Source: Roseomonas genomospecies 6 (GTDB taxonomy: Bacteria; Pseudomonadota; Alphaproteobacteria; Azospirillales; Azospirillaceae). From it: a DNA stretch of 64,000 bases. This document shows, piece after piece, positions 51,338 through 60,649 of the stretch. Position 1 is the stretch's first letter, and every line of letters starts with the position of its first letter. Below the pieces are notes generated by a model that was given only the letters and a program-made list of their open reading frames with translations, ran no database searches and had not been told where the DNA came from. The DNA is taken from contig NZ_QOKW01000008.1 of the NCBI RefSeq assembly GCF_008365375.1, positions 168,430-232,429 on the forward strand, written 5' to 3'. The position numbers and the translations under genes are program-made.

Positions 51338-53236
51338 ATGACCGACCCTTGCCCCTCCGCAACTCCCTCCGTTCTGGACGAGCTGGACATGGGGGTGGTC
51401 ATCGTCGACGACGCCCGGCGGATCGTCGTCTGGAACACCTGGATGGTCCGCCATTCCGGCATCTCGCGCCGGGCGGCCATCGGGACGGAACTGTTCACCC
51501 TGATTCCCGCCATGGCCGGCGGGAGGGTCGATCTCGCGGTGCGGGACGCTCTGGACACCGGGCTTCCGGCGGTGATCTCGCACCACGTCAACCACGACCT
51601 GTTCCCGCTGCTGCGCGGCGACGGCCTGACCGACGAACGGGTGGCCCAGTCCATCGTCGTGCGCCCCACCCGCACGGGCCGGGGCATGGGAGGCCTGATC
51701 CAGATCTACGACCAGACCGCCGCAGTGGAGCGCGAGCGCAAGCTGCGCGCCCAGCGCAACGCGCGCTACCATGCCATCGTCGACGCCGCCCGCGACTGTT
51801 TCATCACCGTGGATGAGGACGGCGCCATCTGGGGCATGAACCCTGCCACGGAGGAGCGGTTCGGCTGTTCCGCCGCGGCGATGCGGGGCCAGCCGATCAC
51901 CCGCCTTCTGCCGCAGCTTCAGGAACTTCCGTTGCTGGGGGACCCGCTGATGCCGGTCCGCGCCGTGGGGGCGGGGGGAAAGACGTTCGACGCCGAGATC
52001 TCCATGGGCTCCTGGATGAACAACGGGGTGCGCCATTTCACCCTGTTCATCCGCGACGTGACCGAGCGCAATCTGACGGCGGAAAACCTGCGCCGGACCG
52101 AGCACATCCAGGCGCTTGGCGCGCTGACCGGCGGCGTCGCCCACGAATTCAACAACCTGCTGATGGTCATCCGGGCCAACGCCGAGCTGGTGCTGGCACT
52201 CGCCGGCGGCGAGGCCGCGGCCCACGCCGCAGAGATCGTGCAGGCCGCCGACCGGGGCCGCGTCCTGACCGACGGATTGCTGTCCTTCGCCCGACGCCAG
52301 CCGCTGAACCCCGTCCGGGTGACGCTGGACGCCGCGGTGGAGGACATCCTGCGGCTGGCCGCTCCGCTGTTGGGCGTGTCGGTGGAGATCGCCGTCGCCC
52401 CCATCCTGGCCGGGTCCGCGGTGATGGCCGACCGCACCCAGCTTCAGAACGCGCTTCTGAACCTGCTCATCAACGCGCGGGACGCCATGCCCGACGGCGG
52501 GCGGATCACCATCTCCGCCGGTCCCGGCCCGGAACCCGGTCATTGCCACATCGCCGTGGCGGACACCGGAACGGGAATGACTCCGGCGGTTCTCGAAAAG
52601 GCCTGCGAGCCCTTCTTCACCACCAAGGACCAGGGGAAGGGCACCGGGCTGGGGTTGAGCATGGTCGCCGGCTTCGCCCGCCAGTCGGGCGGCGACCTTC
52701 TGCTGTCCAGCCGCCCGGGGGCCGGGACCACCGCCACCATCCGGCTGCGCTGTGCTGCGCCTGAGGATGCGTCCGCCACCGCCGGGAGCGACGCGGAGGA
52801 CGCGGAGGAAGGCCCGCCGCCCACCCTGCCCCATCTGCGGTTGCTGTTGACCGAGGACGACCCGCAGGTGCGCGCCGGAGTCCTCGCCATGCTCTCCCGG
52901 GGCGGTCACCGGGTGGCCGCCGCCGCCAACGGGCCGGACGCCCTGGACCGTATGGCGGAGGAGGATTTCGACATGCTGGTGACCGACGTCATGCTTCCCC
53001 GCGGCATGAACGGGATCGCGCTGGCCTGCGAGGCGCGGCGGATGTTTCCGCAGCTCGCCGTGGTGCTGATGTCGGGGTATCACGGGTTCGACACGGCTCT
53101 TCTGGACGCCGTCGGACCCGCGGCGGTCCTGCGCAAGCCCTTCGGCCGCGCCGACCTGGAACGGGCCATCGCTTCCGCCCTTCGGCAGCGGCCCGGTTCG
53201 GAATCACGCAACCGCCCTGATACGGTTGGAAAATGA
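51338..53236 (+). CDS. Soluble PAS hybrid histidine kinase
   Basis: A 632-residue kinase with two PAS-like domains (about 10-125 and 135-250). The core has H-box VAHEFNN (His269), N-box LLNLLINARDAMPDGG, and G-boxes DTGTGMTP and GTGLGLSMVAGFA. A C-terminal receiver follows (about 500-620; phospho-acceptor in LVTDVMLPRGMNG, Lys in LRKPFGRA). The first PAS has no obvious haem or flavin ligand. The stop codon lies inside a 15-bp perfect stem that probably ends the transcript. Confidence 0.9.
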   Translation: MTDPCPSATPSVLDELDMGVVIVDDARRIVVWNTWMVRHSGISRRAAIGTELFTLIPAMAGGRVDLAVRDALDTGLPAVISHHVNHDLFPLLRGDGLTDERVAQSIVVRPTRTGRGMGGLIQIYDQTAAVERERKLRAQRNARYHAIVDAARDCFITVDEDGAIWGMNPATEERFGCSAAAMRGQPITRLLPQLQELPLLGDPLMPVRAVGAGGKTFDAEISMGSWMNNGVRHFTLFIRDVTERNLTAENLRRTEHIQALGALTGGVAHEFNNLLMVIRANAELVLALAGGEAAAHAAEIVQAADRGRVLTDGLLSFARRQPLNPVRVTLDAAVEDILRLAAPLLGVSVEIAVAPILAGSAVMADRTQLQNALLNLLINARDAMPDGGRITISAGPGPEPGHCHIAVADTGTGMTPAVLEKACEPFFTTKDQGKGTGLGLSMVAGFARQSGGDLLLSSRPGAGTTATIRLRCAAPEDASATAGSDAEDAEEGPPPTLPHLRLLLTEDDPQVRAGVLAMLSRGGHRVAAAANGPDALDRMAEEDFDMLVTDVMLPRGMNGIALACEARRMFPQLAVVLMSGYHGFDTALLDAVGPAAVLRKPFGRADLERAIASALRQRPGSESRNRPDTVGK

Positions 53237-53260
53237 TCGCTTCCGTCATTTTCCAACCGT
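53222..53260. terminator. 15-bp perfect inverted repeat at the end of the hybrid kinase gene
   Basis: ACGGTTGGAAAATGA...TCATTTTCCAACCGT with a 9-base loop; the kinase stop TGA is the last part of the left arm. Strong stem but no T-run after it. Together with the next hairpin it separates the convergent kinase and hemerythrin genes. Confidence 0.65.
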
Positions 53261-53271
53261 GAAGACTGACA

Positions 53272-53293
53272 AATCAATGCGTTGGCATTGATT
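53272..53293. terminator. Second hairpin between convergent genes
   Basis: AATCAATGC-GTTG-GCATTGATT, perfect 9-bp stem, 32 bases after the hemerythrin stop in the minus direction. It is A+T-rich for this window and may terminate the minus-strand gene. Confidence 0.5.
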
Positions 53294-53324
53294 GAAAGGG
53301 CCATGACACCGGACGGTGGCGATT

Positions 53325-53765
53325 TCAGAAGCGGCTCGCCACCGGAAGGCAGGACGTGACGCCCACGAGCAGCGCGGCGTGGCGGGACAGGCCGCTGTCC
53401 TGGTTGGCCTGATGAGCGGCAATCCACCGGGGCAGGATGGTGATGGTGGAGCGGATCAGCTCCGCCGGGAAGCGCACCGACGCCCGCAAGGTCCGCAGGG
53501 TTCGCGCCATGGCTTCGTGCTCCCTCCGGTGCGCGTCGGCCCCGGCGTAGCGGGTGTCGAGCATCTGCCGCTCCTCATCGGCGAAATGTTCATCCAGTGA
53601 CGCCAGAAGAGAGGTCAGGACGGGAAACGCCTCCTCCCGCCCGCCGGGACGCTTGGCACAGTCCGCCATTTTTGCAGTCAAAGCGAGTATCTCGCGATGC
53701 TGCCGATCGACGAGTTCATCACCGACCGACATCTCGGTTGTCCAGGACAGCGCCATGAGTCCCAT
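53325..53765 (-). CDS. Bacteriohemerythrin
   Basis: A 146-residue single-domain protein starting MGLMALSWTTEMSVG. Iron-ligand pattern: DRQHREI, DEHFADEE, RREHEAM and WIAAHQANQDSGL. The last motif replaces the common HIxxxDxxY and should be checked, though His and Asp are kept. It binds O2 at a di-iron site, for oxygen sensing or delivery. ATG at 53765 has GGAGAGGA ahead; a GTG 30 bases earlier is possible. It is the only minus-strand gene inside the sensory island and diverges from the soluble receptor operon. Confidence 0.88.
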   Translation of the reverse strand: MGLMALSWTTEMSVGDELVDRQHREILALTAKMADCAKRPGGREEAFPVLTSLLASLDEHFADEERQMLDTRYAGADAHRREHEAMARTLRTLRASVRFPAELIRSTITILPRWIAAHQANQDSGLSRHAALLVGVTSCLPVASRF

Positions 53766-54023
53766 GAATGCGTCCTCTCCGCGGTATTTATTCACCTGCG
53801 GGAAATCCTGTCAAAACATTCTCGTCGAGTCTACACCCAATTGCTTTCCTCCCGTTGTTTCCACCCATCCCGGCCCTGTCACGCTCGGTGCCCGGCCCTC
53901 CTGGGGTCAACCCTGATAGGGCGCACCCCAATAGGGTCGCCCCCATCTGCCGCCGCCACCGGGGCGGTGCCACAGTGCCGCGCGCCCTTCGGCAGGGCGA
54001 ATTGATCGACTTGGAGTGGAACG

Positions 54024-55952
54024 ATGGCACTGGTGAAGAAGGCGGACGTTGGCCAACCGGGAACCGCTGGGACGGGCACGATCTCCGGCAACGGGCGGGG
54101 CAGCGCCACCGCCGACGCCCAGCGCAAGCGCGCGCGCACCTTCGCCCGCCAGCAGAAGGTGGCCGAACGGGTGGCTTCCGCCACATCGCAGATGGCCAGC
54201 GGCATTTCCGAATCCGCGTCCGCGTCCGAACAGCTCCGCAAATCGATGGAGCAGATCGCGGCCGGTGCCCAGGAAGCTTCGGGCGCCGCCCAGGAATCGA
54301 TGACCGCCGTCACCAACATCGCCAAGGCCATCCTGGAATCCAAGGACCAGGCCGAGGTCAGCCGGCAGAAGTCCACTCAGCTCCAGCTCCTGCTGGCCGA
54401 GGTCAGCGCCCAGATCGCCGCGTCGGTGACCAGCATCGGCGCCAACGCCGAACGCCAGCTTGCGTCGGTGGACATGGTGGTGGAACTGGAGAAGCAGGCC
54501 GCCAACATCGGCGAGATCGTCAAGGCCGTGGCCCGCATCGCCGACCAGACCAACCTCCTGGCCCTGAACGCCGCCATCGAGGCCGCCCGCGCCGGCCAGC
54601 ACGGCAAGGGCTTCGCCGTCGTCGCCGACGAGGTGCGGACGCTGGCCGAGACCTCCGAGAAGAGCGCCCGCGACATCCAGGAGCTGGTCGGCCAGATCCA
54701 GAGCGAGGTGACGGTCATCGCCCAGGGCATCAACACCGCCGCCGAAGCCGCCAAGGGCGAGGTGGAAAAGGGCCGCACCGTCACCGGGCAGCTTGAGCAG
54801 ATGCGCACCGACATCCAGATCCTGGGGAAGGGTGCCGGCGACATCGCCGCCTCCGCCATCGAGGCCGAGCGCGCCGCCCGCGAGGCGCAGAAGGGGTCGG
54901 AGAGCATCGCCGCCGCCGCCGAGGAACAGTCCGCCGCCTGCGACGAGGCCCTGCGCACCGTCGATCAGCAGACCGCCGCGCTGAGCCAGTCGCAGACCGC
55001 GTCGGGAGAACTTCAGACGATTGCGGAGGATCTGCGCAACTCCACCGACATCACCAAGAGCGCCGAGGAGGTCGCCTCCGCCGCCGAGGAGCTGTCCGCC
55101 GCGGTCCAGGAGATCTCCAGCGCCGCCACCCAGATCATGGCCGCCATCGAGCAGATCTCCAAGGGCGCGCAGCAGTCCTCCGCCGCCACGCAGCAATCCT
55201 CCGCCGCGATCAACCAGATCGAGCGCAGCGCCAAGCTGTTCCAGGACAACGCCGGGGATTCGCTGGAGCGCGCCCAGCTCCTGACCAAGCTGCTGAACGA
55301 CAGCAACACGGCCATCGAAGGGCTGATCGAGGGCGTGATCCAGGCACTGGACGAGACCCGCAAATCCAACCAGCTCATGAACAACCTGGAGCAGGTCAGC
55401 CGCCGCATCGACAAGATCGTGGACGCCATCTCCACGGTGGCGGTGCAGACCAACATGCTGGCCGTCAACGGCTCCATCGAGGCGGCGCGGGCCGGCGAGT
55501 TCGGCAAGGGCTTCGCCGTGGTGTCCACCGACATCCGCAACCTCGCCCGCGACAGCGCCGAGAACGCCGACCGCATCAAGGACGTGGTGAAGGCGACCCA
55601 GGACCAGATCGTCGCCGTCCGCAGCGATCTGGAGCAGATCGCGACCTCCGCCCTGGCGGAAGTGGAAAAGAACAAGGCGATCACCCTGAACCTGACCAAC
55701 GCCGCGCGGGACATGGGAGTCGTGCTGAACGGCAACAGCAGCATCCGCAGCGGGGCCGAGGAAATCCTGGCCGCCCTGGAGGAGGCCAAGAAGGGCGTGC
55801 AGCAGATCGCCGCCGCCGCCGAGGAAGCCTCCCGCGCCGCCCAGGAAGCCTCCGCCGCCGCCAAGCAGCAGGCCCGCGGGGCCGAGGAACTGGCCGCCGC
55901 CGTCGAGGAGATCGCCAGCCTCGCCGACGAACTCCAGAATTCCGCCGATTGA
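54024..55952 (+). CDS. Soluble double-headed chemoreceptor (DosM-like)
   Basis: A 642-residue all-helical, Ala/Glu/Gln-rich protein with no membrane segment. It has two complete signalling hairpin tips: [39 protein letters not shown] (about residues 171-210) and [39 protein letters not shown] (about 470-510). Such double-ended receptors (DosM in Vibrio cholerae) stabilise cytoplasmic arrays by joining two CheA/CheW baseplates. No separate ligand domain is visible. First gene of the CheW-CheB-HEAT-CheR-CheY-CheA-STAS operon. Confidence 0.92.
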   Translation: MALVKKADVGQPGTAGTGTISGNGRGSATADAQRKRARTFARQQKVAERVASATSQMASGISESASASEQLRKSMEQIAAGAQEASGAAQESMTAVTNIAKAILESKDQAEVSRQKSTQLQLLLAEVSAQIAASVTSIGANAERQLASVDMVVELEKQAANIGEIVKAVARIADQTNLLALNAAIEAARAGQHGKGFAVVADEVRTLAETSEKSARDIQELVGQIQSEVTVIAQGINTAAEAAKGEVEKGRTVTGQLEQMRTDIQILGKGAGDIAASAIEAERAAREAQKGSESIAAAAEEQSAACDEALRTVDQQTAALSQSQTASGELQTIAEDLRNSTDITKSAEEVASAAEELSAAVQEISSAATQIMAAIEQISKGAQQSSAATQQSSAAINQIERSAKLFQDNAGDSLERAQLLTKLLNDSNTAIEGLIEGVIQALDETRKSNQLMNNLEQVSRRIDKIVDAISTVAVQTNMLAVNGSIEAARAGEFGKGFAVVSTDIRNLARDSAENADRIKDVVKATQDQIVAVRSDLEQIATSALAEVEKNKAITLNLTNAARDMGVVLNGNSSIRSGAEEILAALEEAKKGVQQIAAAAEEASRAAQEASAAAKQQARGAEELAAAVEEIASLADELQNSAD

Positions 55953-55995
55953 GGGGCGACCCGCAAGCGCCAAATCCGCGAGGAAGGGTTGACCC

Positions 55996-57537
55996 ATGAC
56001 CATCAACACTGCGGCAACCGCCGATACGGGCCCCGCCGGTGACACGCGGCAATACGTGACCTTCTACGTCAAGGACGAGATGTTCGCGGTGCCGCTGGCC
56101 GAGGTCCAGGAAATCATCCGCATGCCGCCCGTGGTCGGCGTGCCGAAAAGTCCGGCCAGCCTGGAAGGGCTCGCCAACCTGCGCGGCACGGTCATGTCGG
56201 TGACCAGCCTGCGCCGGATCTTCCAGTTCGAGGACCGCCCCCACGACGACTCCACCCGCGTCGTGGTGCTGAACCAGGGCGTTCCGGTGGGCTTCGTGGT
56301 GGACCGCATGGCCGCCGTGGTGACGGTGGACCCCGGCCAGATCGAACCCGCCGAGACGATCCAGGCGACGGTGGAGACCGACCTGCTGCGCGGCATGATC
56401 AAAGGCGTCAACGGCCACGCCATGATCATGATCATCGACCCGCAGCGGCTGATCCAGCGCGAGAACGGCGGGGAGAACGCCGTCCGCTCCCGCGCGGCGC
56501 GGGTGACCGCGGCGGGCGACCTGGGGCGCGCCCAGGCCGACGGCGCGGTCAGCGACGAACTCCAGTTGGTCAGCTTCGAGGTGGCGCGGCAGGAATACGC
56601 GCTGGGCATCGAAAGCGTGCAGGAGATCGTGCAGGTGCCCGACCTCATCAGCCGCATCCCCCGCACCGACGCCTATGTGCTGGGGGTGATGACCCTGCGC
56701 AACCGGCTGCTGCCGCTGGTCAGCCTGCGGGCGATGTTCCGGTTGCCGGAAACGCCGCTGGACGAGCGCAGCAAGATCGTCGTCGTTCCGCTGGACGAAC
56801 GCAACTCGGTCGGCGTGGTGATGGACACGGTGCGCGAGGTCCTTCGCGTGCGCAAGGACGTGGTGGACCCGCTGCCGGCCATGCTGGGCGACGGACGGGG
56901 CGAGATCCAATCGATCTGCCGCCTGAACAACGGGCGCCGGCTGGTGTCGATCCTGTCCGCCGAGCAGCTTTTCCACCACGACGCCGTGCGTTCGGCCCTC
57001 GCCGCCGTTCGGGATCAGGAGGGCACCGAGATGGCCGATGACACGTTCACCCGCAGCGTCCTGGCGGACGAGGAGGAGCAGTTCGTCGTCTTCCGCCTGG
57101 GCAACGAGGAGTATGGCGCGCCGATCGCCAGCGTGAACGAGATCGTCCGCGTTCCGGAGGAGCTGACCCGCGTGCCGAAGACCGCGGCCTTCATCGAAGG
57201 GGTGGTGAATCTGCGCGGCTCGGTCCTGCCGGTGATCGACCAGCGCCGCCGCTTCGACCTGCCGGATGTGGAGCGCAACGACCGCCAGCGGATCATGGTC
57301 TTCACCATCGCCGGCAAGCGCACCGGCTTCATCGTCGACAGCGTGTCGGAGGTCCTGAAGATCCCCCGCTCCGCCATAGGCCCCACCCCGTCCATGTCCG
57401 AGGAGCAGACCCGCCTGATCGGGCGCGTCGCCAACCTGGAGAAAAGCAAGCGGATGATCCTGCTGCTCGACGTGGACAACCTTCTCGACACCGCCGAGGT
57501 CGCGGCGGTCGGGGAGTATGCGGGGGAAGCCGCCTGA
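55996..57537 (+). CDS. cheW: Triple-CheW coupling protein
   Basis: A 513-residue protein consisting of three CheW domains in tandem (about 17-155, 188-330 and 350-500). Each has the pattern EYA(L/V)...EI(I/V)R.P...G...LRG..(L/M)(P/S)V. Ordinary CheW has one such domain. It couples receptors to CheA and may cross-link array rows. GAGGAAGG precedes the ATG. It replaces several separate cheW genes, none of which are in this window. Confidence 0.94.
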   Translation: MTINTAATADTGPAGDTRQYVTFYVKDEMFAVPLAEVQEIIRMPPVVGVPKSPASLEGLANLRGTVMSVTSLRRIFQFEDRPHDDSTRVVVLNQGVPVGFVVDRMAAVVTVDPGQIEPAETIQATVETDLLRGMIKGVNGHAMIMIIDPQRLIQRENGGENAVRSRAARVTAAGDLGRAQADGAVSDELQLVSFEVARQEYALGIESVQEIVQVPDLISRIPRTDAYVLGVMTLRNRLLPLVSLRAMFRLPETPLDERSKIVVVPLDERNSVGVVMDTVREVLRVRKDVVDPLPAMLGDGRGEIQSICRLNNGRRLVSILSAEQLFHHDAVRSALAAVRDQEGTEMADDTFTRSVLADEEEQFVVFRLGNEEYGAPIASVNEIVRVPEELTRVPKTAAFIEGVVNLRGSVLPVIDQRRRFDLPDVERNDRQRIMVFTIAGKRTGFIVDSVSEVLKIPRSAIGPTPSMSEEQTRLIGRVANLEKSKRMILLLDVDNLLDTAEVAAVGEYAGEAA

Positions 57538-57584
57538 ACCGGGGCGATCACACGCCGCCTGAACCACCAGCCAGATTGCCGGTC

Positions 57585-58676
57585 ATGATAAAGCTGCTGA
57601 TCGTTGACGATTCCGCCCTGATGCGGCGCCATATGGGGCGGATCTTCGGAGAGCAAGGGGACTTCGAGATCACCTTCGCCCGCAACGGCGCGGAAGCCCT
57701 GGCTGCGGTGCGCGAACAGCAGCCCGATGTGGTGACGCTCGACGTCAACATGCCGGAGATGGACGGGCTGACCTGCCTCAGCCACATCATGACCGAGAGT
57801 CCGCGGCCGGTGGTGATGGTGTCGTCGCTGACCTCGAAGGGGGCGATGGCGACCCTGGAGGCGCTGGAGCTGGGGGCCGTGGACTTCATCCCCAAGCCCG
57901 ACGGCACGGTGTCGCTGACCATCGACACCATCGAGCGGGAGCTGGTGGCGAAGGTGCGGGCGGCGGCCAAGGCGCGGCTGCGCACCCGCAACCTGGCGCA
58001 GCGCATCCGCCGCCAGCACGCCGGGCTGACCGCTCCGCCGCCCCGCGCGGCCGCCCCAAAGCCCGCCGCGAGAACCGCGGCCGGCGCCGCCGACGCGATG
58101 GCGGGGCGCGGACTGGTGCTGATCGGGGTTTCGACCGGCGGACCGGGAGCCCTGGACTGCATCCTGCCGCTGCTGCCCGCCGATTTCCGCTGGCCGGTGG
58201 TCGTCTGCCAGCACATGCCGGCCAACTTCACCGGGGTTCTCGCCCGCCGTCTGGACAACGCCAGCGCGATCGAGGTGCGGGAGGTGGACAGCCCCACGCT
58301 GCTGCGCCCCGGCACCGCCTACATCGCGCGCGGCGACGCCGACCTGCTGATCGCCCGCCGGCCCAACGGCCTGACGGCACTGCCGGCCCCGGCGTCGCCC
58401 ACCCACATCTGGCACCCCAGCGTCGACCGCATGGTCGAAAGCGCGCTGGAGGTGGTGGAGCCCGCCCGGCTGATCGGCGTGCTGCTGACCGGCATGGGCA
58501 ACGACGGGGCGGCGGCGATGGCCACCCTGCGCGAGCGGCGGGGCCGCACCATCGCCGAATCGGAAGAAACCGCCGTCGTCTGGGGGATGCCCCAGGATCT
58601 GATCCGCCGGGGCGGGGCCGACGTGGTCCTGCCCGTCCACCGCGTCGTCGAGCAACTGGAAAAATGGGTGCGTTGA
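57585..58676 (+). CDS. cheB: CheB, receptor methylesterase/glutamine deamidase
   Basis: A 363-residue protein: receiver domain (about 1-120; phospho-acceptor in TLDVNMPEMDG, Lys in IPKPDG), linker of about 55 residues rich in Ala, Pro and Arg, and the esterase domain with Ser in GVSTGGPG, His in CQHMPANF and Asp in TGMGNDGA. It removes methyl groups from chemoreceptors. The start at 57585 lacks a strong ribosome site; a TTG nine bases earlier is in frame. Confidence 0.96.
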   Translation: MIKLLIVDDSALMRRHMGRIFGEQGDFEITFARNGAEALAAVREQQPDVVTLDVNMPEMDGLTCLSHIMTESPRPVVMVSSLTSKGAMATLEALELGAVDFIPKPDGTVSLTIDTIERELVAKVRAAAKARLRTRNLAQRIRRQHAGLTAPPPRAAAPKPAARTAAGAADAMAGRGLVLIGVSTGGPGALDCILPLLPADFRWPVVVCQHMPANFTGVLARRLDNASAIEVREVDSPTLLRPGTAYIARGDADLLIARRPNGLTALPAPASPTHIWHPSVDRMVESALEVVEPARLIGVLLTGMGNDGAAAMATLRERRGRTIAESEETAVVWGMPQDLIRRGGADVVLPVHRVVEQLEKWVR

Positions 58677-58677
58677 C

Positions 58678-59301
58678 ATGCCGCTCGTGAAGGCTCCTTC
58701 CGGCGCCGCCGCCTCCGGCGGTCCCGACCGGGACATCGCCAGCCGCGATTCCGTGCTGGCCGACATGAACGCCGACAGCGCGGACCGGCGCCGTACCGCC
58801 GCCCGCGCCTGCCGCGCCTTTCCCGACGCCATCGACCTGATCGCCGGGCGGCTGGAGGTCGAGGACGACACCCGCGTGGTGGAGGCGCTGGTGCTGAATC
58901 TGGTCGCCATCGGCGGGCCGGCGGCGGCGGCGGTTCTCGCCCCGCTGCTGCGCTCCGACCGGGCGGGCTGCCGCTTCGCCGCCGCCGAGGCGCTGGCCGA
59001 CATGGGGCAGGACGCCCTGCCCTTCTTCGACACGCTGATCCGCGACCCCGACCCGCAGGTGCGCATCATGGCCGCCGAGATCGGACGCGGCCGGGCCGGC
59101 GGCGCCGTGGCCCAGACGCTGGAGCATCTGTTGGCCTCGGAGAAGGAGGTCAACGTGTGCTGCGCCTTCATCGACGTGCTGGCGGAAACCGGCACGGCGA
59201 ACACGGCGGCGGTTCTGGCCGCCGTCCTGCAACGCATCCCGAACAGCCCGTTCCTGCGGTTTTCCGTGGAAACCGCCTTGTCCCGCCTTCCCACCGACTG
59301 A
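58678..59301 (+). CDS. HEAT-repeat-like protein of the chemosensory operon
   Basis: A 207-residue soluble helical protein. Repeated helix pairs (RRRTAARACRAFPDAIDLIAGRL, TRVVEALVLNLVAIGGPAAAAVLAPLL, RFAAAEALADMGQDALPFFDTLI, VRIMAAEIGRG) resemble HEAT/PBS-lyase repeats, about five in all. It starts one base after the cheB stop. Such proteins occur in F9-class chemosensory operons between cheB and cheR; the role is unknown, probably a protein-protein scaffold. Confidence 0.75.
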   Translation: MPLVKAPSGAAASGGPDRDIASRDSVLADMNADSADRRRTAARACRAFPDAIDLIAGRLEVEDDTRVVEALVLNLVAIGGPAAAAVLAPLLRSDRAGCRFAAAEALADMGQDALPFFDTLIRDPDPQVRIMAAEIGRGRAGGAVAQTLEHLLASEKEVNVCCAFIDVLAETGTANTAAVLAAVLQRIPNSPFLRFSVETALSRLPTD

Positions 59302-59315
59302 AAGGGACATCCCCC

Positions 59316-60182
59316 ATGGCGATGCCCAGGACGGCCGGATCGTCGCAACCCACCGTGGTCACGGACGAGGAGTTCGCGCGCTTCTGCGAATTCATCTACC
59401 GCCGCACCGGACTGTCGTACGGCGAGGCGAAACGCTACTTCATCGACCGCCGCATCCTGGAACGGGTGGAGCGCAGCGGGGTCAGCAGCGTGCAGTCCTA
59501 TCTGGCGCTCCTGCGCTTCGACAGCACGGGGCGCGAACTGGAAGAGATCGTCAACAGTCTGACCGTCAACGAAACCTATTTCTGGCGGGAGGAGTACCAG
59601 TTCGCCTGTCTCGCCAACTCCATCCTGCCCGAGGTGGTCCGCGGCAAGCGGCGCGGCGAGCCGGTGCGCATCTGGTCCCTGCCCTGCTCCACCGGGGAGG
59701 AGCCCTACTCCATCGCCATCTGGCTGCTGGAGAACTGGGCCGACGTGGACCAGTACGACGTGGAGATCATCGCGTCGGACATCGACACCCAGGTCCTTTC
59801 CGCCGCCCGCCAGGGGCTGTACGACGCGCGGTCGGTGCAGCGGCTGCCGAAATGGGTGCTGGACCGCTACTTCGAACGGCCCTCCAGCGACCGTTGGCAA
59901 ATCGTGGATTCGCTGCGCAACTCCATCGAGTTCACCCGGATCAACGCCTCCGACCGGGCGCAGATGGCCTGCATGACGGACATCGACGTCATCTTCTGCC
60001 GCAACATGCTGATCTACTTCGACGATGTGTCCCGCCGCGAGGTCGCGGACAGCATGTATTCCAGCCTGCGTCCCGGCGGCTTCGTCTGCCTGGGGCATTC
60101 CGAATCCATGAGCCGGATCTCCCCGCTGTTCGCGGTCCGCCGCTTCACGGACGCCATCGTCTACCAGAGGCCAGCCCGATGA
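59316..60182 (+). CDS. cheR: CheR, receptor methyltransferase
   Basis: A 288-residue protein: N-terminal helical domain (to about 95), then the S-adenosylmethionine domain with LTVNETYFWREE, WSLPCSTGEEPYSIAIWLLE, ASDID and DVIFCRNMLIYFD. It methylates receptor glutamates, opposed by CheB. There is no C-terminal pentapeptide-binding beta insert extension. Its stop overlaps the next ATG (ATGA). Confidence 0.96.
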   Translation: MAMPRTAGSSQPTVVTDEEFARFCEFIYRRTGLSYGEAKRYFIDRRILERVERSGVSSVQSYLALLRFDSTGRELEEIVNSLTVNETYFWREEYQFACLANSILPEVVRGKRRGEPVRIWSLPCSTGEEPYSIAIWLLENWADVDQYDVEIIASDIDTQVLSAARQGLYDARSVQRLPKWVLDRYFERPSSDRWQIVDSLRNSIEFTRINASDRAQMACMTDIDVIFCRNMLIYFDDVSRREVADSMYSSLRPGGFVCLGHSESMSRISPLFAVRRFTDAIVYQRPAR

Positions 60183-60649
60183 GCCCCAGCACGACACCCC
60201 CCGTCCCGACAGGCCCGACCGGCATCGGCCCCACCGGCATCGGCAGCGACGCGCACGTCCGTGCCCACCCGCCGAAGCGGTTGCTGATCGTCGACGACGC
60301 GGCGCTGATCCGGGCCTATTACCGGCAGGCGCTGGAACAGCCCGGCGGCTACACCGTGGACGAGGCCTTCAACGGGATCGAGGCGCTGGAGAAGGCGCTG
60401 AGCGGCCCCTACGACCTGATCCTGGTCGATGTGAACATGCCCAAGATGGACGGCCTGACCTTCGTCCGCACCCTGCGCACGACGGAGGAGATCGCCTGCC
60501 TGCCGGTGATGATGACCAGCACCCTGAACCGGGACAAGGACATCGCCGCCGCCCGCGCGGTGGGGGTGAACCTGTATCTGGTCAAGCCGATCAGCGTGGA
60601 CGACCTGCGCCTGTTCGCCGCCATCATGACGGGAGCGACCGAGCCATGA
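60179..60649 (+). CDS. CheY-like response regulator with a Pro/Gly-rich N-terminal tail
   Basis: A 156-residue protein. The first 35 residues are a Pro/Thr/Gly tail with a PTGIG-PTGIG repeat from a 15-bp DNA duplication (60214-60243). The receiver follows: LLIVDDAALIRAYY, phospho-acceptor in LVDVNMPKMDG, Thr in MMTSTLNRD and Lys in YLVKPISVDD. ATGA overlaps on both sides couple it to cheR and cheA, so it is a likely direct CheA target. Confidence 0.93.
   Translation: MSPSTTPPVPTGPTGIGPTGIGSDAHVRAHPPKRLLIVDDAALIRAYYRQALEQPGGYTVDEAFNGIEALEKALSGPYDLILVDVNMPKMDGLTFVRTLRTTEEIACLPVMMTSTLNRDKDIAAARAVGVNLYLVKPISVDDLRLFAAIMTGATEP

Noticed and set aside
57015..60197. Very long minus-strand open frame (over 1000 codons) opposite cheW-cheB-cheR
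   Set aside because: It is antisense to well-recognised genes; its sequence is typical GC-rich shadow composition (His, Gly, Arg, Asp runs) with no domain.
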